A DNA stretch of 64,000 nucleotides from Aquiflexum gelatinilyticum (GCF_024741135.1 NZ_JANSUY010000005.1:124001-188000); one strand, 5' to 3'; shown: positions 1 through 10,297, counted from the first letter of the stretch. Notes: generated by a model from the sequence alone, not told the origin. Numbers and translations: made by a program.

Positions 1-1755
1 GGATTGCCCGATCAAAGACTCAATCGGTCGGGTATTGCCTTCACTTTTGAGCAATTCTTTGGCGAGTGATTCATTGATGATAAATGCATTGCCGTTGTCA
101 GAACTTATGTTCTGGTCAAAATCCCTGCCTGCGATCAAGTCGATTTGATACACATCAAGATAATCCGGATCAACCACTATATGGGAAGTGGAAAGGATTC
201 TTTCAGGTCCATCTCCCCGGAATACAATTCCTGTCTGATGGAGATTATTACCAAGCCGTTGACCCGATCCGGTTACCTTTTCTATGGCTGGATTTGAAAG
301 GAGTTCTTGCTTCATGGATTCATACCTCGAAAAGAAACGCTGATTCAAGGGAATGGTCAGCACCTGTTCATGGGAAAAACCGAGGTCCTTTTCCTGCATA
401 AATCTGATCTGTTGTGTCGCAAAAAGTGTCGTGATAATCAGGAATACCGCACCCGCAAACTGGACAACGACTAGTGCATTTCTGAATTCTGATTTCTTAT
501 TTCCAACTTCAGGTGATCCTTTCAACACTTTTGCCGGGCGGAAATTAGAAAGATAAAAGGCCGGATAAGTCCCTGAAAGCACGCCTACCACAACAGCCCC
601 CAAAATGAGATTGAGCAAAAGAATAGGATTACTAAACAATGGGAAATCCAATTGTCTTTGGCTGAATTGATTGAGATATGGCAAAGCAAGCAAAACAATC
701 CCAATCGCAAAAAACAAAGCAATCATGCTGATGAAAATGGATTCACCGATAAATTGGATAAACAATTGTGGTTTGGAAGCCCCTGAAGTTTTCCTCACCC
801 CGATTTCCATGGACCTTCCTATGGACTTTGCGGAAGAGAGGTTTACAAAATTGATCCCGGCAATAAAAAGTACAATCAATGCGATGTAAAAAAACACCTG
901 AGTATATGCTCCATCAAATTTTCTGTAATTAAAATAATCATGCGTAATCTCTGATGAATTTGCATGGATTTCTTGAATTGGTTGTAGGAAAAGCTCAAAC
1001 TCTTTCGCCCTTTCCTCCCCTAAATGGGACACAAGATATTCCGGAAATTTGGATTCGAGATTTGAAATGTTTGCACCATCTGCCAATTTGAGGTAAGTCG
1101 TATACCAATTGGCTTCCCAATCACCCATCGCCTGAGGACTAAAGTAGGTGCTAAAAGAAGTCAATCCTTCAAATTGCAAATGTGAATTGGCAGGGATATC
1201 CTCCATCACACCGGTAATCCTATAATAACTACTGTCCTGGGCGGAACTGAATACAGTCTTACCCATAGCCGGTTCATCACCGAAAATCAGTTTGGCAGAA
1301 GAAGCTGTCAGCACCATGCTATTTGGTTCCTTCAGGGCAGAATTTGGATCGCCTTCCAACATCCGAAAATCAAATAGGTCAAAAAATGAAGAATCTGCCC
1401 ATAAGATACTTTTGAGAGAAGTTTCTTTTTCTCCGTTTCTTAGTACCATTTCCCCACCTTGGGTTAGCCGGGTAAAGTTTATAACTTCAGGCATTTCCTC
1501 TAAGAGAGTTGGCCCCATTGGGTACATGGTCAGTGCTACCTTTTGGGGAGAAACCATACCCTCCCACTTTTGAACTTCATTGAGTCGGTAAGTATTCTTG
1601 GTTTGGAATCCATCAAAATCCCGCTCATAACTAACAAAAAGCATGATCATAATACATACAGCCATCCCAATAGAAAGACCGGAAATATTGAGAAAAGAGA
1701 AAAGTTTGTTTTTTCTCAGGTTACGCCAAGCTATTTTAAGGTAGTATGTCCACAT
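1..1755 (-). CDS. MacB/FtsX-type ABC permease, perm 1 (3' end beyond window)
   Basis: The frame is open from an ATG at 1755 to the window edge (585 codons) and begins MWTYYLKIAWRNLRKNKL, the usual start of this family. It has a membrane segment at about residues 20-42, a MacB-like periplasmic domain, then the first FtsX block near residue 301 (NFVNLSSAKSIGRSMEIGVR) with three membrane helices. A fifth helix follows near residue 430, and the second periplasmic domain is cut by the edge. By family knowledge it is the inner-membrane subunit of a mechanotransmission-type ABC exporter that needs a separate ATPase. The only ATPase in view lies 55 kb away at the array head. No frameshift was seen when I translated it. 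It is the most distal visible member of the array, and its substrate cannot be inferred. Confidence 0.9.
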   Translation of the reverse strand, partial: MWTYYLKIAWRNLRKNKLFSFLNISGLSIGMAVCIMIMLFVSYERDFDGFQTKNTYRLNEVQKWEGMVSPQKVALTMYPMGPTLLEEMPEVINFTRLTQGGEMVLRNGEKETSLKSILWADSSFFDLFDFRMLEGDPNSALKEPNSMVLTASSAKLIFGDEPAMGKTVFSSAQDSSYYRITGVMEDIPANSHLQFEGLTSFSTYFSPQAMGDWEANWYTTYLKLADGANISNLESKFPEYLVSHLGEERAKEFELFLQPIQEIHANSSEITHDYFNYRKFDGAYTQVFFYIALIVLFIAGINFVNLSSAKSIGRSMEIGVRKTSGASKPQLFIQFIGESIFISMIALFFAIGIVLLALPYLNQFSQRQLDFPLFSNPILLLNLILGAVVVGVLSGTYPAFYLSNFRPAKVLKGSPEVGNKKSEFRNALVVVQFAGAVFLIITTLFATQQIRFMQEKDLGFSHEQVLTIPLNQRFFSRYESMKQELLSNPAIEKVTGSGQRLGNNLHQTGIVFRGDGPERILSTSHIVVDPDYLDVYQIDLIAGRDFDQNISSDNGNAFIINESLAKELLKSEGNTRPIESLIGQS

Positions 1756-2177
1756 GGAATTTGAAGATTGGAAAATTGAAAGATTGGAAAATTTTAAAAT
1801 TTAAAGGTTGGAAAGCTGTAAGGTTGTAGTTGTTCTAGTTGTTGTAATGGTTGTAGTTGTTCCGCCACGGCGGACAGGTGTAATAATTGTCTGCTTCGCG
1901 TTGTCAGGTTGCGGAATCCGTCATTCTGAACTGCAGCCTGCAAAGGTGAAGAATCTCTTTAAATTGAGACTCTTCGCTTCACTCAGAGTGACGAATACTA
2001 AGTTATTTTTTATTCATCATTCATAATTCTGAATTCCCTCGGACCTACATCTTGAACCTTTTGGCAGTTGTCTGCGTCCTTGGGGCTCTTGGTACTTAAT
2101 ACTTTGTACTTTCAAAAGCCCCTCTTCCTTTCGAGAATTCAGTCTCGTTTCTCGCTTCTCGTCTCTTGCTTCTAAAC
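1756..2177. repeat. class I composite spacer between perm 2 and perm 1
   Basis: There is no gene in these 422 bases. In the direction of minus-strand transcription, from the perm 2 stop to the perm 1 start, it holds a degenerate TCTCGCTTCTCG tract (about 2145-2175), a TTGGTACTTAATACTT tract (about 2090-2115), an ATTCAT/GAATTC-rich stretch, a Bacteroidota-type inverted repeat (1920-1992), a GCTTCGCGTTGTCAGG box, a TCCGCCACGGCGGA palindrome (1861-1874), a GTTGTA tract (about 1822-1868), and GATTGGAAAATT repeats next to the start codon. The same order recurs at several other junctions of the array. Confidence 0.8.
1920..1992. repeat. interspersed inverted repeat, copy 1
   Basis: The outer arms GTCATTCTGA and TCAGAGTGAC are near-complementary and enclose GAAGAATCTC and GAGACTCTTC arms, giving a nested hairpin of about 73 bases. 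Sequences of this GTCATTCTGAG type are dispersed in many Bacteroidota genomes. A second full copy is at 4688-4760 and a partial one at 10101-10135. Confidence 0.7.
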
Positions 2178-4586
2178 TCATTCATCTTTCAGAATCTTTG
2201 CCGGATTGGTCTGTGCTGCTGAGTAGGAATGGATTCCCACAATCAAAAGGCAGAGTAAAAGCACGCCAAGACCAGAAAGCAGGTAAATAAAGTAGGGCAT
2301 TTCCACCTTGTAGCTGAAATTGTTCAGCCATTCGCTCAAGAAGTAATACGCAGGATAAACCGCCAATACAAAAGAAACCAAAATCAGCACGACATATTCC
2401 TTGGAGATCAATCCGAGGATCTGTGCAATCGACGCACCCAATACTTTCCGGATACTGATTTCTTTTGTTCGCTGCGCAATGGTATAAGAAGAAAGTCCAA
2501 ACAATCCCAAAGCTGATATTATGACTGCAAGGATGCAGGCCATTCCCAGCACATTTCTGATCTTCAAATCCTCTTCATAAAACTTAGCAATCGCTTCATC
2601 TAAAAACTTGAATTCTGAGGCGTCGTAGGGATATATCTCTTTGAAGATTCCCTCCATTTCTGCTTTGGCGAGGGCTAGGTTATAACCGCTTTCTAATTTG
2701 ACATTCAGTACATTAAAACCTTCAGGTACATAAGTAAGCACCATCGGACGGATTTCTTCTCGCAAAGTCCGTGAATTAAAATCATTGACCACTCCAGTGA
2801 TTTTCCTCTGGTTGGCACCAAACCTCACCAATTTCCCTACCACTTCATCCGGATTGTTGACGCCGATTTCTTTGGTAAAGGCTTCGTTAACCATGATTTC
2901 ATCAGTTTGGTTGGAACTGCTTTTTCCTGCCAAGATCTTCAAACCATTCACTGACACAAATGCCGAATCGATATTCTTGACCTGAATGTAATAGCGGGTT
3001 TCAGAAGTATCCTGTGGGACATAGATATCCGAAGTCCAAAGCCCGTCCGAGGAAACCAAATCTCCGCTCAAACTTGCACTTTTCACAAAACTAAACTGAG
3101 ATACCCTTTCCCTTAATCTTTCAGCCTTATCTATGCCAGCCATAAAAGGCAACTGTGTGTATACCACCGCATCCCGGTCAAAACCCAAAGGTTGGCTGGA
3201 TACATATTTCATCTGAAACGAGATCACCGAAACCAAGATGATAAAGGCAATGGAGCTGGCAAACTGTAATACTGTGAGGTTTTTTCTCAGAAAAACCCCG
3301 ATGGAAAACTTTCCGTTTTGCTCCTTCTCCCCTTTGAGGGCACGTTGCGGATCATAATTGGCCAAAATAAGTGAGGGATAAATCCCTGCCAATAGGGTCA
3401 AAACAAAAGAGATAAGGGTCAGAAAACCTATATTTTCCAGCTTGAGGTAATTCACTTCCAATCCTGAAGGAAGGTAATTTCTGAATACCATCACCAAAGC
3501 TTCTGCCATTGCCAAACTCAAAAGACATGCAAAGAATATCATCAGATACGTTTCTGACAAAAACTGTAAAACCAACTGGGATTTGCCTCCACCAAGGGTT
3601 TTTCTGATACCCACTTCCTTAGCCCTGCCGATGGCTTGTGCTGTTTCGAGGTTGATAAAATTCAGACAGGCCAATGACAAAATGATCAGGCCGATAAATA
3701 TCAGGCCATTTAAGAAAACCTTGGATACTGTTTGGGACCCCCCATCAGATTGGTCAAAATGTATTTCTGCCAAGGGCTGCAGCGTAAACCTAGAGTTTCC
3801 CCCTTCTTGGTTGAGGTTCTTTTCAGATATTTTTGTCAATCCGGCAAGTAGGTCTGAATCAGTCTTCAGGGTTTCTTTTTTGATAAAGAGTTGTGAACTG
3901 GAGTTGACATTGCCCCAAGAGTCAAGTCCAAACCAATTTTCTTTATCCATACTTCTGATTGTAGAATAAGAAATGAAATCCGTGAAAAGGAAATCCGTAT
4001 TTTCTTCAAAGTCAGCCACAACACCGGTAATCTGAGCATTGATCGTATCCGAGTCATAGTAAAAAATCTCCTTGCCCAAAACCTGAGAAGGTTCCTGTCC
4101 AGGAAAATACTTTTGCATGGAAGCATGGCTGATGACGGCTGTGTAAGGATTTGCAAGGGAATTTTCAGGACTTCCGGCGAGCCATTTTCTTGGAAAAATC
4201 CGGAAAAACCCTGCATCTGCAAAAGTCACGTTATTGGTCCTTCCCATCACTTTTTGTCCCTCAGGCAAAAACACCAAGGTCTCCCAAAGGGTATAAAGCC
4301 TCCCCTTCTGCGCTATGCCGGTCAATTCCTTGTCGATCACTTCTCCCAATGGACCGGGAGTTCCGGAATTCGGGAATTCCCCGTCACCAAAATCAGTAAT
4401 CATCCCTACCCTGAATATCTGTTCGGTATCAGGATGGAATTTGTCAAAACTGTTTGAGTACCAAACGATGTTGAAAATCAAAAAACAGATAGAAATCCCG
4501 ATTGACAATCCCAAAATATGGGTTGCCGTCCTGAGTTTATTTCTCTTTAGATTTCTCCAGGCGATGATCAAGTAGTTTCGAAACAT
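2178..4586 (-). CDS. MacB/FtsX-type ABC permease, perm 2
   Basis: Full-length 802-residue permease. Helix 1 is at about 20-42, followed by a periplasmic core domain ending in the family motif LQPLAEIHF (residues 269-277). The first FtsX block has helices at about 294-312, 346-368 and 385-405 and the signature AKEVGIRKTLGGG near 322-334. The second half repeats this layout, with EISIRKVLGAS in the last FtsX block and the C-terminal tag NPAKILKDE. The start MFRNYLIIAWRNLKRNK fits the array consensus. It departs from its paralogues at LETAQ, where most have LSTAR. It should assemble with an ABC ATPase and a periplasmic adaptor in the inner membrane; the substrate is unknown. Confidence 0.93.
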   Translation of the reverse strand: MFRNYLIIAWRNLKRNKLRTATHILGLSIGISICFLIFNIVWYSNSFDKFHPDTEQIFRVGMITDFGDGEFPNSGTPGPLGEVIDKELTGIAQKGRLYTLWETLVFLPEGQKVMGRTNNVTFADAGFFRIFPRKWLAGSPENSLANPYTAVISHASMQKYFPGQEPSQVLGKEIFYYDSDTINAQITGVVADFEENTDFLFTDFISYSTIRSMDKENWFGLDSWGNVNSSSQLFIKKETLKTDSDLLAGLTKISEKNLNQEGGNSRFTLQPLAEIHFDQSDGGSQTVSKVFLNGLIFIGLIILSLACLNFINLETAQAIGRAKEVGIRKTLGGGKSQLVLQFLSETYLMIFFACLLSLAMAEALVMVFRNYLPSGLEVNYLKLENIGFLTLISFVLTLLAGIYPSLILANYDPQRALKGEKEQNGKFSIGVFLRKNLTVLQFASSIAFIILVSVISFQMKYVSSQPLGFDRDAVVYTQLPFMAGIDKAERLRERVSQFSFVKSASLSGDLVSSDGLWTSDIYVPQDTSETRYYIQVKNIDSAFVSVNGLKILAGKSSSNQTDEIMVNEAFTKEIGVNNPDEVVGKLVRFGANQRKITGVVNDFNSRTLREEIRPMVLTYVPEGFNVLNVKLESGYNLALAKAEMEGIFKEIYPYDASEFKFLDEAIAKFYEEDLKIRNVLGMACILAVIISALGLFGLSSYTIAQRTKEISIRKVLGASIAQILGLISKEYVVLILVSFVLAVYPAYYFLSEWLNNFSYKVEMPYFIYLLSGLGVLLLCLLIVGIHSYSAAQTNPAKILKDE

Positions 4587-4973
4587 AAGGGAAGGGGATT
4601 TAGTGGTTGTTATTGTTCTAATGGTTATAGTGGTTGTAATTGTTATAATGGTTGTCGGGTTGTCAAGTTGTCTGGTTGTCGGAATCCGTCATTCTGAACC
4701 GGAGCCTGAGGAGGTGAAGAATCTCATTTTTCTGAGACTCTTCACTGCGTTCAGAGTGACGACCGATGTTTATTTCATTTTTCATTCTGAATCCGAAATT
4801 CTTAATTATTCATTCAAAATTCATCATTTCTGTAAATCTCGCTTATCGCTTCTCGCATCTTGCTTCTTTTCAAGAGGCTTGGTACTTGGTATATAATACT
4901 TTGTTCAATAACGATTTCTTCTCCTTTTCGCGAATCTGTCTCGTGTCTCATGTCTCGCTTCTCGCCTCTAAAA
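4587..4973. repeat. class I composite spacer between perm 3 and perm 2
   Basis: No gene in 387 bases. The order matches the spacer at 1756-2177: TCTCGTGTCTCATGTCTCGC tract next to the perm 3 stop (about 4935-4973), TTGGTACTTGG tract (about 4880-4905), ATTCATTC/AATTC stretch, GTCATTCTGA inverted repeat (4688-4760), a TTGTCAAGTTGTC box, then a GTTGTAATTGTTATAATGG tract (about 4600-4668) next to the perm 2 start. Confidence 0.8.
4688..4760. repeat. interspersed inverted repeat, copy 2
   Basis: Same nested hairpin as at 1920-1992. The outer arms are GTCATTCTGAAC and GTTCAGAGTGAC, which here are complementary except for one base, and the inner arms are GAAGAATCTC and GAGACTCTTC. The outer arms pair better than in copy 1. 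Confidence 0.7.
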
Positions 4974-7424
4974 TCACTCGTTTCTTAAACTGTCCACCGG
5001 ATTCCGGATCGCAACTTTAATGGATTGGAAGCCGACGGTCAACATCGCTATCCCCGCAGCAAGCAATCCTGCAAATCCGAAGATCCACCAATTGACAGTT
5101 ACCTTATAAGCAAAATCTTCCAACCATTTATCCACTGCCCACCAAGCAAATGGAGAAGCAATCAGGATGGCGATAATTACCAGTTTGACAAAGTCCTTGG
5201 AAAGCATGGCGACTATTCCCGCGACATTTGCTCCCAATATTTTTCGGATTCCGATTTCTTTTGTCCTTTGGAAGGCAGTGAGCGAGGCCAGTCCAAACAA
5301 TCCTAGGCAGCTGATCACAATTGCAATAGCTGTGGTCAGGTTGATAAGCTTGGAAAGATTCCGCTCCTGGACATAAATGGCATCCAAGGCTTCGCCGTAA
5401 AACTTATATGAAAAGGTCTCAGGGGGATAGAAGCTGTACCATTTCTCCTCGATTTCCGCCAGACTTTTTTGCCATTGGGCGGGATCAATAGAGTTAAGTT
5501 TGATATTGAATGTGCCAAGATTTGACTTTTCGTGAATCATCACCAAGGGTTCAATTCCTGTATAAAAATCCTTGATATGGAAATCTTTGACCACACCAAC
5601 AATAGGAAATGATTCCTCTTCCCTTCTATTGATAAATTTCCCGATGGCATCTTGAGGGCTTGCAAATCCAAAAGCTTCAGCCGCTGTCTCATTGATCAGA
5701 TATTCGTTTGCAGCTTCTGAAGATTCAATATTCCTTCCGGCAACCAACTCCATATCATATACATCGAGGTAATTGGTATCAACCCATTTGATATTGAGTT
5801 GTCTTTCTGTGGAAACACCGCTGTTTTCATCCATATAGGCAAATGGACCCGAATTGTATTCAGGAGTAAGCGGTTCACTACCTAGGGAGACTTTTTGAAC
5901 ACCATCGATATTTTTTAATTCCTCCTGCAAAGGAAATGATTTGACCTGCAAGGCTGAGTCCCACAGTATTTTGATGGGAATGTCCACAAGGACTATCGCT
6001 TCTTTATTGAATCCCAGGTCTTTTTGCAGCACATATTTTAACTGTTGTCCTACAACCAAAGCACCAATGATGAACACTTGAGCTATGGTAAACTGAAATA
6101 CTATTAGGCTTTTTCTCAAAGTCAACTTTCCTGATCCGGTATTGACTATAGTTGGACCACGCATGATATTGATAGGCCTGACCTTTGCGATGAGCCAAGC
6201 AGGATAAATTCCTGACAACATGGTTGCCAACAAGACAAGCAAAACCAAGAAAACAGCCGCTCCGATATGGTTTGAATACTCCAAAGTGCCTTGAGGAATG
6301 ATATCTCCCAAAAGATTGAAGGCGAAATTTGAAAGGAAAAAAGCCAGGATAATTGAAAGCAAAACGGTGATCAATGTCTCCCCTAATATCTGGGAGATCA
6401 GCTGAACCCTTCCTCCTCCCAACGTCTTTCTGACACCTATTTCCTTACTCCTTTGAGGTAATTGCACAGTGCTGAGGTTGATGTAATTGATGCAGGCCAA
6501 GAGCAAAAGAAATCCGCCGATGCCAATGAGTCCATAAATCACAGGCTTGCTTGCTTTTCTTACATTATAGTCATTGATATGGGTCGAAAAGTGGGATTCT
6601 GAAATTGGAAGCAATTCATACCATTTTTTTACAGAGAGATTTTGGTCCCGGTTTTTGTTAAACTCATCCCATTTGGAAGCTGATAGTTCGTTGATCTGTT
6701 CCAAAACCGTCACCGGATTGGAATCTTCAAAAAACCTGAGATAGAGTTTATCCGATCCATTCGTATTGGTCCAATCGCCAAGAGCGTAAACTTCCGGCTT
6801 GAGGTAAATGAATTCCTGAGCGGTAAATTCCGTAGGACCTTCCAAGTCCTTGACAATTCCAGAAATGGTTTTTTGGATTTCCCCATTATAGACCAAAGGT
6901 TTTCCCAGTATTTCTTCAATTTTCAATTGGGGAAAATATTCCCTTGCCCGGTTTTCGGTAAGAACAACATTATTGGGATTTTCAAAACTTGAAGCGGAAT
7001 TTCCCACCAACCAAGTATAAGGAACCATTTCAAAGTAGGATTCATCGACAGCCACTATTCCCTCCTGATCTTCGACGAGTATTGGTTTTCCTACCTTCTG
7101 AGAAATTTCCACGCTCCCTATCCACTGTCCAAAAACAGGGACAGCTTTCTCTACACCCGAAACTTCCTCCCGGATAGCCTGATAGATTGGTGCAGACACA
7201 CCTCCATACCTGGATTCTCCTTCATCATAAACCGCCCCAGTTATGAGCCTAAATGTCCTTTCCTTATGAGGAAGGTCCTTATCATAACTATACTCAAAAT
7301 CCACGATCCTGTAAATCATCCAGCTTGAAGCAATGCCAATCGCCAATCCTAGAATATTCAACCCTGTAAACAGTCTTTGTCTCCATAGGAAGCGAAGTGT
7401 GGTTCTCAAATGGCGGTGGATCAT
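4974..7424 (-). CDS. MacB/FtsX-type ABC permease, perm 3
   Basis: An 816-residue permease starting MIHRHLRTTLRFLWRQR. Helix 1 lies at about 20-40 and reads as a GLAIGIASSWMIYRI core. The first periplasmic domain ends at a LLPISESHF motif, a divergent form of the LQPLxDIH box. The first FtsX signature is NYINLSTVQLPQRSKEIGVR and the second is AFQRTKEIGIRKILGAN. The C-terminus is NPVDSLRNE. The region after helix 5 carries the second periplasmic core domain. The LSTVQLPQ segment is unusual, because most array members have LSTAR followed by small or charged residues. It belongs to the distal part of the array (perm 1-5), probably transcribed from a promoter upstream of perm 6. Confidence 0.93.
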   Translation of the reverse strand: MIHRHLRTTLRFLWRQRLFTGLNILGLAIGIASSWMIYRIVDFEYSYDKDLPHKERTFRLITGAVYDEGESRYGGVSAPIYQAIREEVSGVEKAVPVFGQWIGSVEISQKVGKPILVEDQEGIVAVDESYFEMVPYTWLVGNSASSFENPNNVVLTENRAREYFPQLKIEEILGKPLVYNGEIQKTISGIVKDLEGPTEFTAQEFIYLKPEVYALGDWTNTNGSDKLYLRFFEDSNPVTVLEQINELSASKWDEFNKNRDQNLSVKKWYELLPISESHFSTHINDYNVRKASKPVIYGLIGIGGFLLLLACINYINLSTVQLPQRSKEIGVRKTLGGGRVQLISQILGETLITVLLSIILAFFLSNFAFNLLGDIIPQGTLEYSNHIGAAVFLVLLVLLATMLSGIYPAWLIAKVRPINIMRGPTIVNTGSGKLTLRKSLIVFQFTIAQVFIIGALVVGQQLKYVLQKDLGFNKEAIVLVDIPIKILWDSALQVKSFPLQEELKNIDGVQKVSLGSEPLTPEYNSGPFAYMDENSGVSTERQLNIKWVDTNYLDVYDMELVAGRNIESSEAANEYLINETAAEAFGFASPQDAIGKFINRREEESFPIVGVVKDFHIKDFYTGIEPLVMIHEKSNLGTFNIKLNSIDPAQWQKSLAEIEEKWYSFYPPETFSYKFYGEALDAIYVQERNLSKLINLTTAIAIVISCLGLFGLASLTAFQRTKEIGIRKILGANVAGIVAMLSKDFVKLVIIAILIASPFAWWAVDKWLEDFAYKVTVNWWIFGFAGLLAAGIAMLTVGFQSIKVAIRNPVDSLRNE

Positions 7425-7549
7425 GGGGGTTTTATTTGGTTGTAATTGTTCTAATCGTTATCAAGTTGTCATTGTTGTCGGGTTTTCGGGATCCGTCATT
7501 CTTAATTATTAATTCATCATTATGAATTCTCAAAGCCTCGCTTCTCAAA
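7425..7549. repeat. short class I spacer between perm 4 and perm 3
   Basis: A reduced version of the composite spacer: CTCGCTTCTCAAATCACTCGC next to the perm 4 stop, an AATTATTAATTCATCATT stretch, a truncated GTCATTC remnant of the inverted repeat, then GTTGTAATTGTTCTAATCG next to the perm 3 start. The TTGGTACTT tract is missing. Confidence 0.7.
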
Positions 7550-10006
7550 TCACTCGCTTCTCAAAGAATCAACCGGATTAGCCATTGCCGCACGGACAGA
7601 TTGGACTCCCATAACTCCCCACGCTACCAACAAAACACCCAAGGCAGAAAATACAAAAATCTCCCAACCTAAGTCAATCCTGAATTGATAATCTTCCAGC
7701 CACTGACTCATGCCATACCAAGCCAGAGGCGCAGCAAAGACAAATGCAATCAAAACCAGTTTGGTAAACTCTTGAGAAAGCAAGAAAACTATCCCTCCCA
7801 CACTTGCCCCAAGTGCTTTTCTGATACCGATTTCTTTTCTTCTTTGCTCTGCAGTATAGGCTGTCAAGGCAAATAAACCGAGACAGGCTATAAAAATGGC
7901 TATGACGGTAAAGGAAGCGAAAACATTTCCGATACGGGACTCAGCTTTGTACATATCGCCAAACTTATCATCAAGGAATGAATAGTTGAAGGGTTGACCC
8001 GGTGCTATTGACCTCCATTTTGATTCGACCAGATCTATAACTTCTTTACTGTCCTTGGCATTGAACTTAAAAGAGGCAAATCCCTGAGGCCTTTTGCTGG
8101 GATAAATCATTACGGCATTGATATTTTCCTTTAGGGATTCAAAGTGGAAGTTTTCGACAATCCCCACGATGGTCTTGTATTCCAAATCCATATTGGATAA
8201 TCCATCTGTAGGATTTCCGGAAAAAGTGGCTATCCGCTGTCCAATCGGATTTCCTTCCAGATTAAAGTTCTTCAAGGCAGTTTGATTTAGTATCACTGCA
8301 TTGGAGTCAGAAGGAAATTCCACGGAAAAATCCCTCCCTTCTATGATTTTCATTCCCAAAGTTTTGATATAGTCAAAATCAACAGACCAGTTCTGAAGAC
8401 TTACCAAGTTCTCCTGCTGCTTTGGATCTTTGCCTTCACCCCACCATGGATTGTCTGATCTCCAAGTACCGGAAACAGGCAGAAAACCGCTGAATGTCCC
8501 CACATCCACCAAACTGCTTTGCACGATTTCGTCTTTGAAGGACTGCGCCTGATCTCCAAGGGCATAGATGTCCTCCACCATGATCACTTGGTCTTTGTTG
8601 AAGCCGAGCTCCTTTTTCTGAATATAATTAAGCTGACTGAATACTGAAACTGTGGCAATGATCAGGATAATAGAGATTGCAAACTGAAATACTACCAGGC
8701 TGCTTCTAACAGACCCACTTCCTTTTCTGCCGGACAAATTGCCTTTCAAAACTTTTATCGGTTCAAAGGCTGCAAGGAAAAAGGAAGGATAAATTCCTGC
8801 CAAAAGTCCCACGAAAAACGCACCTCCTAGTAAGCTAACGTAAAACAAAATGTCGGAATAAGGAATCTCCAATGAGCGGTTTGAAAGCTCGTTGAAAAAC
8901 GGAAGCAAAAAGACAGTTATCGCCAACGCGACAATAAAAGAGAACAAACTCATCAAAAAGGTTTCGGTCAAAAATTGCCACATCAGATCTTTCTTACCCG
9001 ATCCAAGCGCTTTTCTCACTCCCACCTCTTTGGCGCGGCTTGAAGACCTTGCAGTGGAAAGGTTCATGAAATTGATACAGGCTATCAACAGAATAAATAC
9101 CGCGATGGCAGCAAACATGTAGATGTAGGTGATGTTGAAATTGGGTTCAAACTCACCTTGAAGGTTACTGTAAAGGTGGATATCAAGCAAAGGCTGAAGC
9201 GAATAATCAATTTTGTTTCCGCTTGATTCAAACTCCGTCAGGCTAAAACTTTCTCCCATCACCTGTCCCAAAGCCGGGACAACATGGGTTTGGATCATTT
9301 CCTTGAGTTTGGCATCGACAGCAGCTGGATCAGCACCTTCATGGAGTAAAAGGTAAGTGGGAAAATTATTGCTCAACCAAAAAGTGGATTGAGCTTCTTC
9401 CAATCCGGCTGCAGCCAAGATCAGATCAAAATGAAAATGGCTGTTGACCGGCATGTCTTCATAAACAGCTGTGATTTTATAATTGGATTTATTGTCCAAA
9501 ATCAGGGTTTTGCCAACGGCACTTTCATTAGGGAAGAATTTGTCCGCGGTTTTTTTGCTGATGGCCATTGTATTGGGTTCATCCAAAGCACCTTCAACAT
9601 TGCCTTCCACCAAGGGTACAGTAAAAACTTTGAAAAAGTCCTTACCGGCATAGACAACATCATTTTCCTTAATGTTATCTTCTTCCCTTTTGACCAAAAA
9701 TGATCCCTGACTCCTAAAGTGAACTGCTGCTTCCACTTCAGGAATCTCAAGTGGCATGGCCTCAGCCATGGGTGCAGGGCATTGGATCATATTGAAACTG
9801 TTTCCGCCGAATATGATGTCGGATTTTACCCTGTAAATCCGCTCCGCATTTGTGTGATGCTTGTCGTAACTCAGTTCATTAAACAAAAACAGGGAAATGA
9901 TAATGCAGATCGCTATACCAAGGGAAAGGCCTAGTACATTGATCAAGGAGATCGTTTTGGTTTTCCAAAAACTCCTGATTGCGGTTTTGAAGATGTTTTT
10001 GAACAT
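7550..10006 (-). CDS. MacB/FtsX-type ABC permease, perm 4
   Basis: An 818-residue permease starting MFKNIFKTAIRSFWKTK. Helix 1 is at about 20-42, and the first periplasmic domain ends at LQPLLDIHLYS. The first FtsX signature is canonical (NFMNLSTARSSSRAKEVGVR), followed by three helices. Helix 5 lies in the VVFQFAISIILIIATVSVF stretch, then comes the second periplasmic domain. The last FtsX block has RRKEIGIRKALGASVGG, and the C-terminus is NPVDSLRSE. Its sequence is close to the array consensus, with perm 7 and perm 9 the most similar by eye. Gene boundaries are unambiguous. Confidence 0.94.
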   Translation of the reverse strand: MFKNIFKTAIRSFWKTKTISLINVLGLSLGIAICIIISLFLFNELSYDKHHTNAERIYRVKSDIIFGGNSFNMIQCPAPMAEAMPLEIPEVEAAVHFRSQGSFLVKREEDNIKENDVVYAGKDFFKVFTVPLVEGNVEGALDEPNTMAISKKTADKFFPNESAVGKTLILDNKSNYKITAVYEDMPVNSHFHFDLILAAAGLEEAQSTFWLSNNFPTYLLLHEGADPAAVDAKLKEMIQTHVVPALGQVMGESFSLTEFESSGNKIDYSLQPLLDIHLYSNLQGEFEPNFNITYIYMFAAIAVFILLIACINFMNLSTARSSSRAKEVGVRKALGSGKKDLMWQFLTETFLMSLFSFIVALAITVFLLPFFNELSNRSLEIPYSDILFYVSLLGGAFFVGLLAGIYPSFFLAAFEPIKVLKGNLSGRKGSGSVRSSLVVFQFAISIILIIATVSVFSQLNYIQKKELGFNKDQVIMVEDIYALGDQAQSFKDEIVQSSLVDVGTFSGFLPVSGTWRSDNPWWGEGKDPKQQENLVSLQNWSVDFDYIKTLGMKIIEGRDFSVEFPSDSNAVILNQTALKNFNLEGNPIGQRIATFSGNPTDGLSNMDLEYKTIVGIVENFHFESLKENINAVMIYPSKRPQGFASFKFNAKDSKEVIDLVESKWRSIAPGQPFNYSFLDDKFGDMYKAESRIGNVFASFTVIAIFIACLGLFALTAYTAEQRRKEIGIRKALGASVGGIVFLLSQEFTKLVLIAFVFAAPLAWYGMSQWLEDYQFRIDLGWEIFVFSALGVLLVAWGVMGVQSVRAAMANPVDSLRSE

Positions 10007-10297
10007 AGGAAGAAAATTAAAGTGGTTGTAGTGGTTATGGTGGTTGTAATAGTTTTAATTGTTATCTGCTTTGCGTTGTCAGGTTGTCTGGTTTCGAGAA
10101 CCGTCTTTCTGAGTGTAGCGAAGAATCTCAGATCTAATTGGTGGATTTGGTCTGTTGGTGGCCATTGTTGTCGGATTTTCTGGATCCTTCATTTTTCATT
10201 ATTAATTCATCATTCCTAATTCCCATTTCCCCAAGTCTTTTTTCTTGCTTCTTGATTCTTTGCGTCTCATATCTCACGTCTCAAATCTTTTGTCTAT
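10007..10297. repeat. class I composite spacer between perm 5 and perm 4
   Basis: Contains, from the perm 5 stop toward the perm 4 start, a CTTGCTTCTTGATTC/GTCTCATATCTCACGTCTC tract, an ATTATTAATTCATCATTCC stretch, a partial GTCTTTCTGAG...GAAGAATCTC repeat (about 10101-10135), a GCTTTGCGTTGTCAGG box and a GTTGTAGTGGTTATGG tract. No coding frame looks real here. Confidence 0.75.

Noticed and set aside
1756..2177. Class I spacer repeats as degenerate coding sequence or insertion sequence
   Set aside because: No transposase-like frame, no terminal inverted repeats with target duplications; the tracts are short-period and non-coding on both strands.
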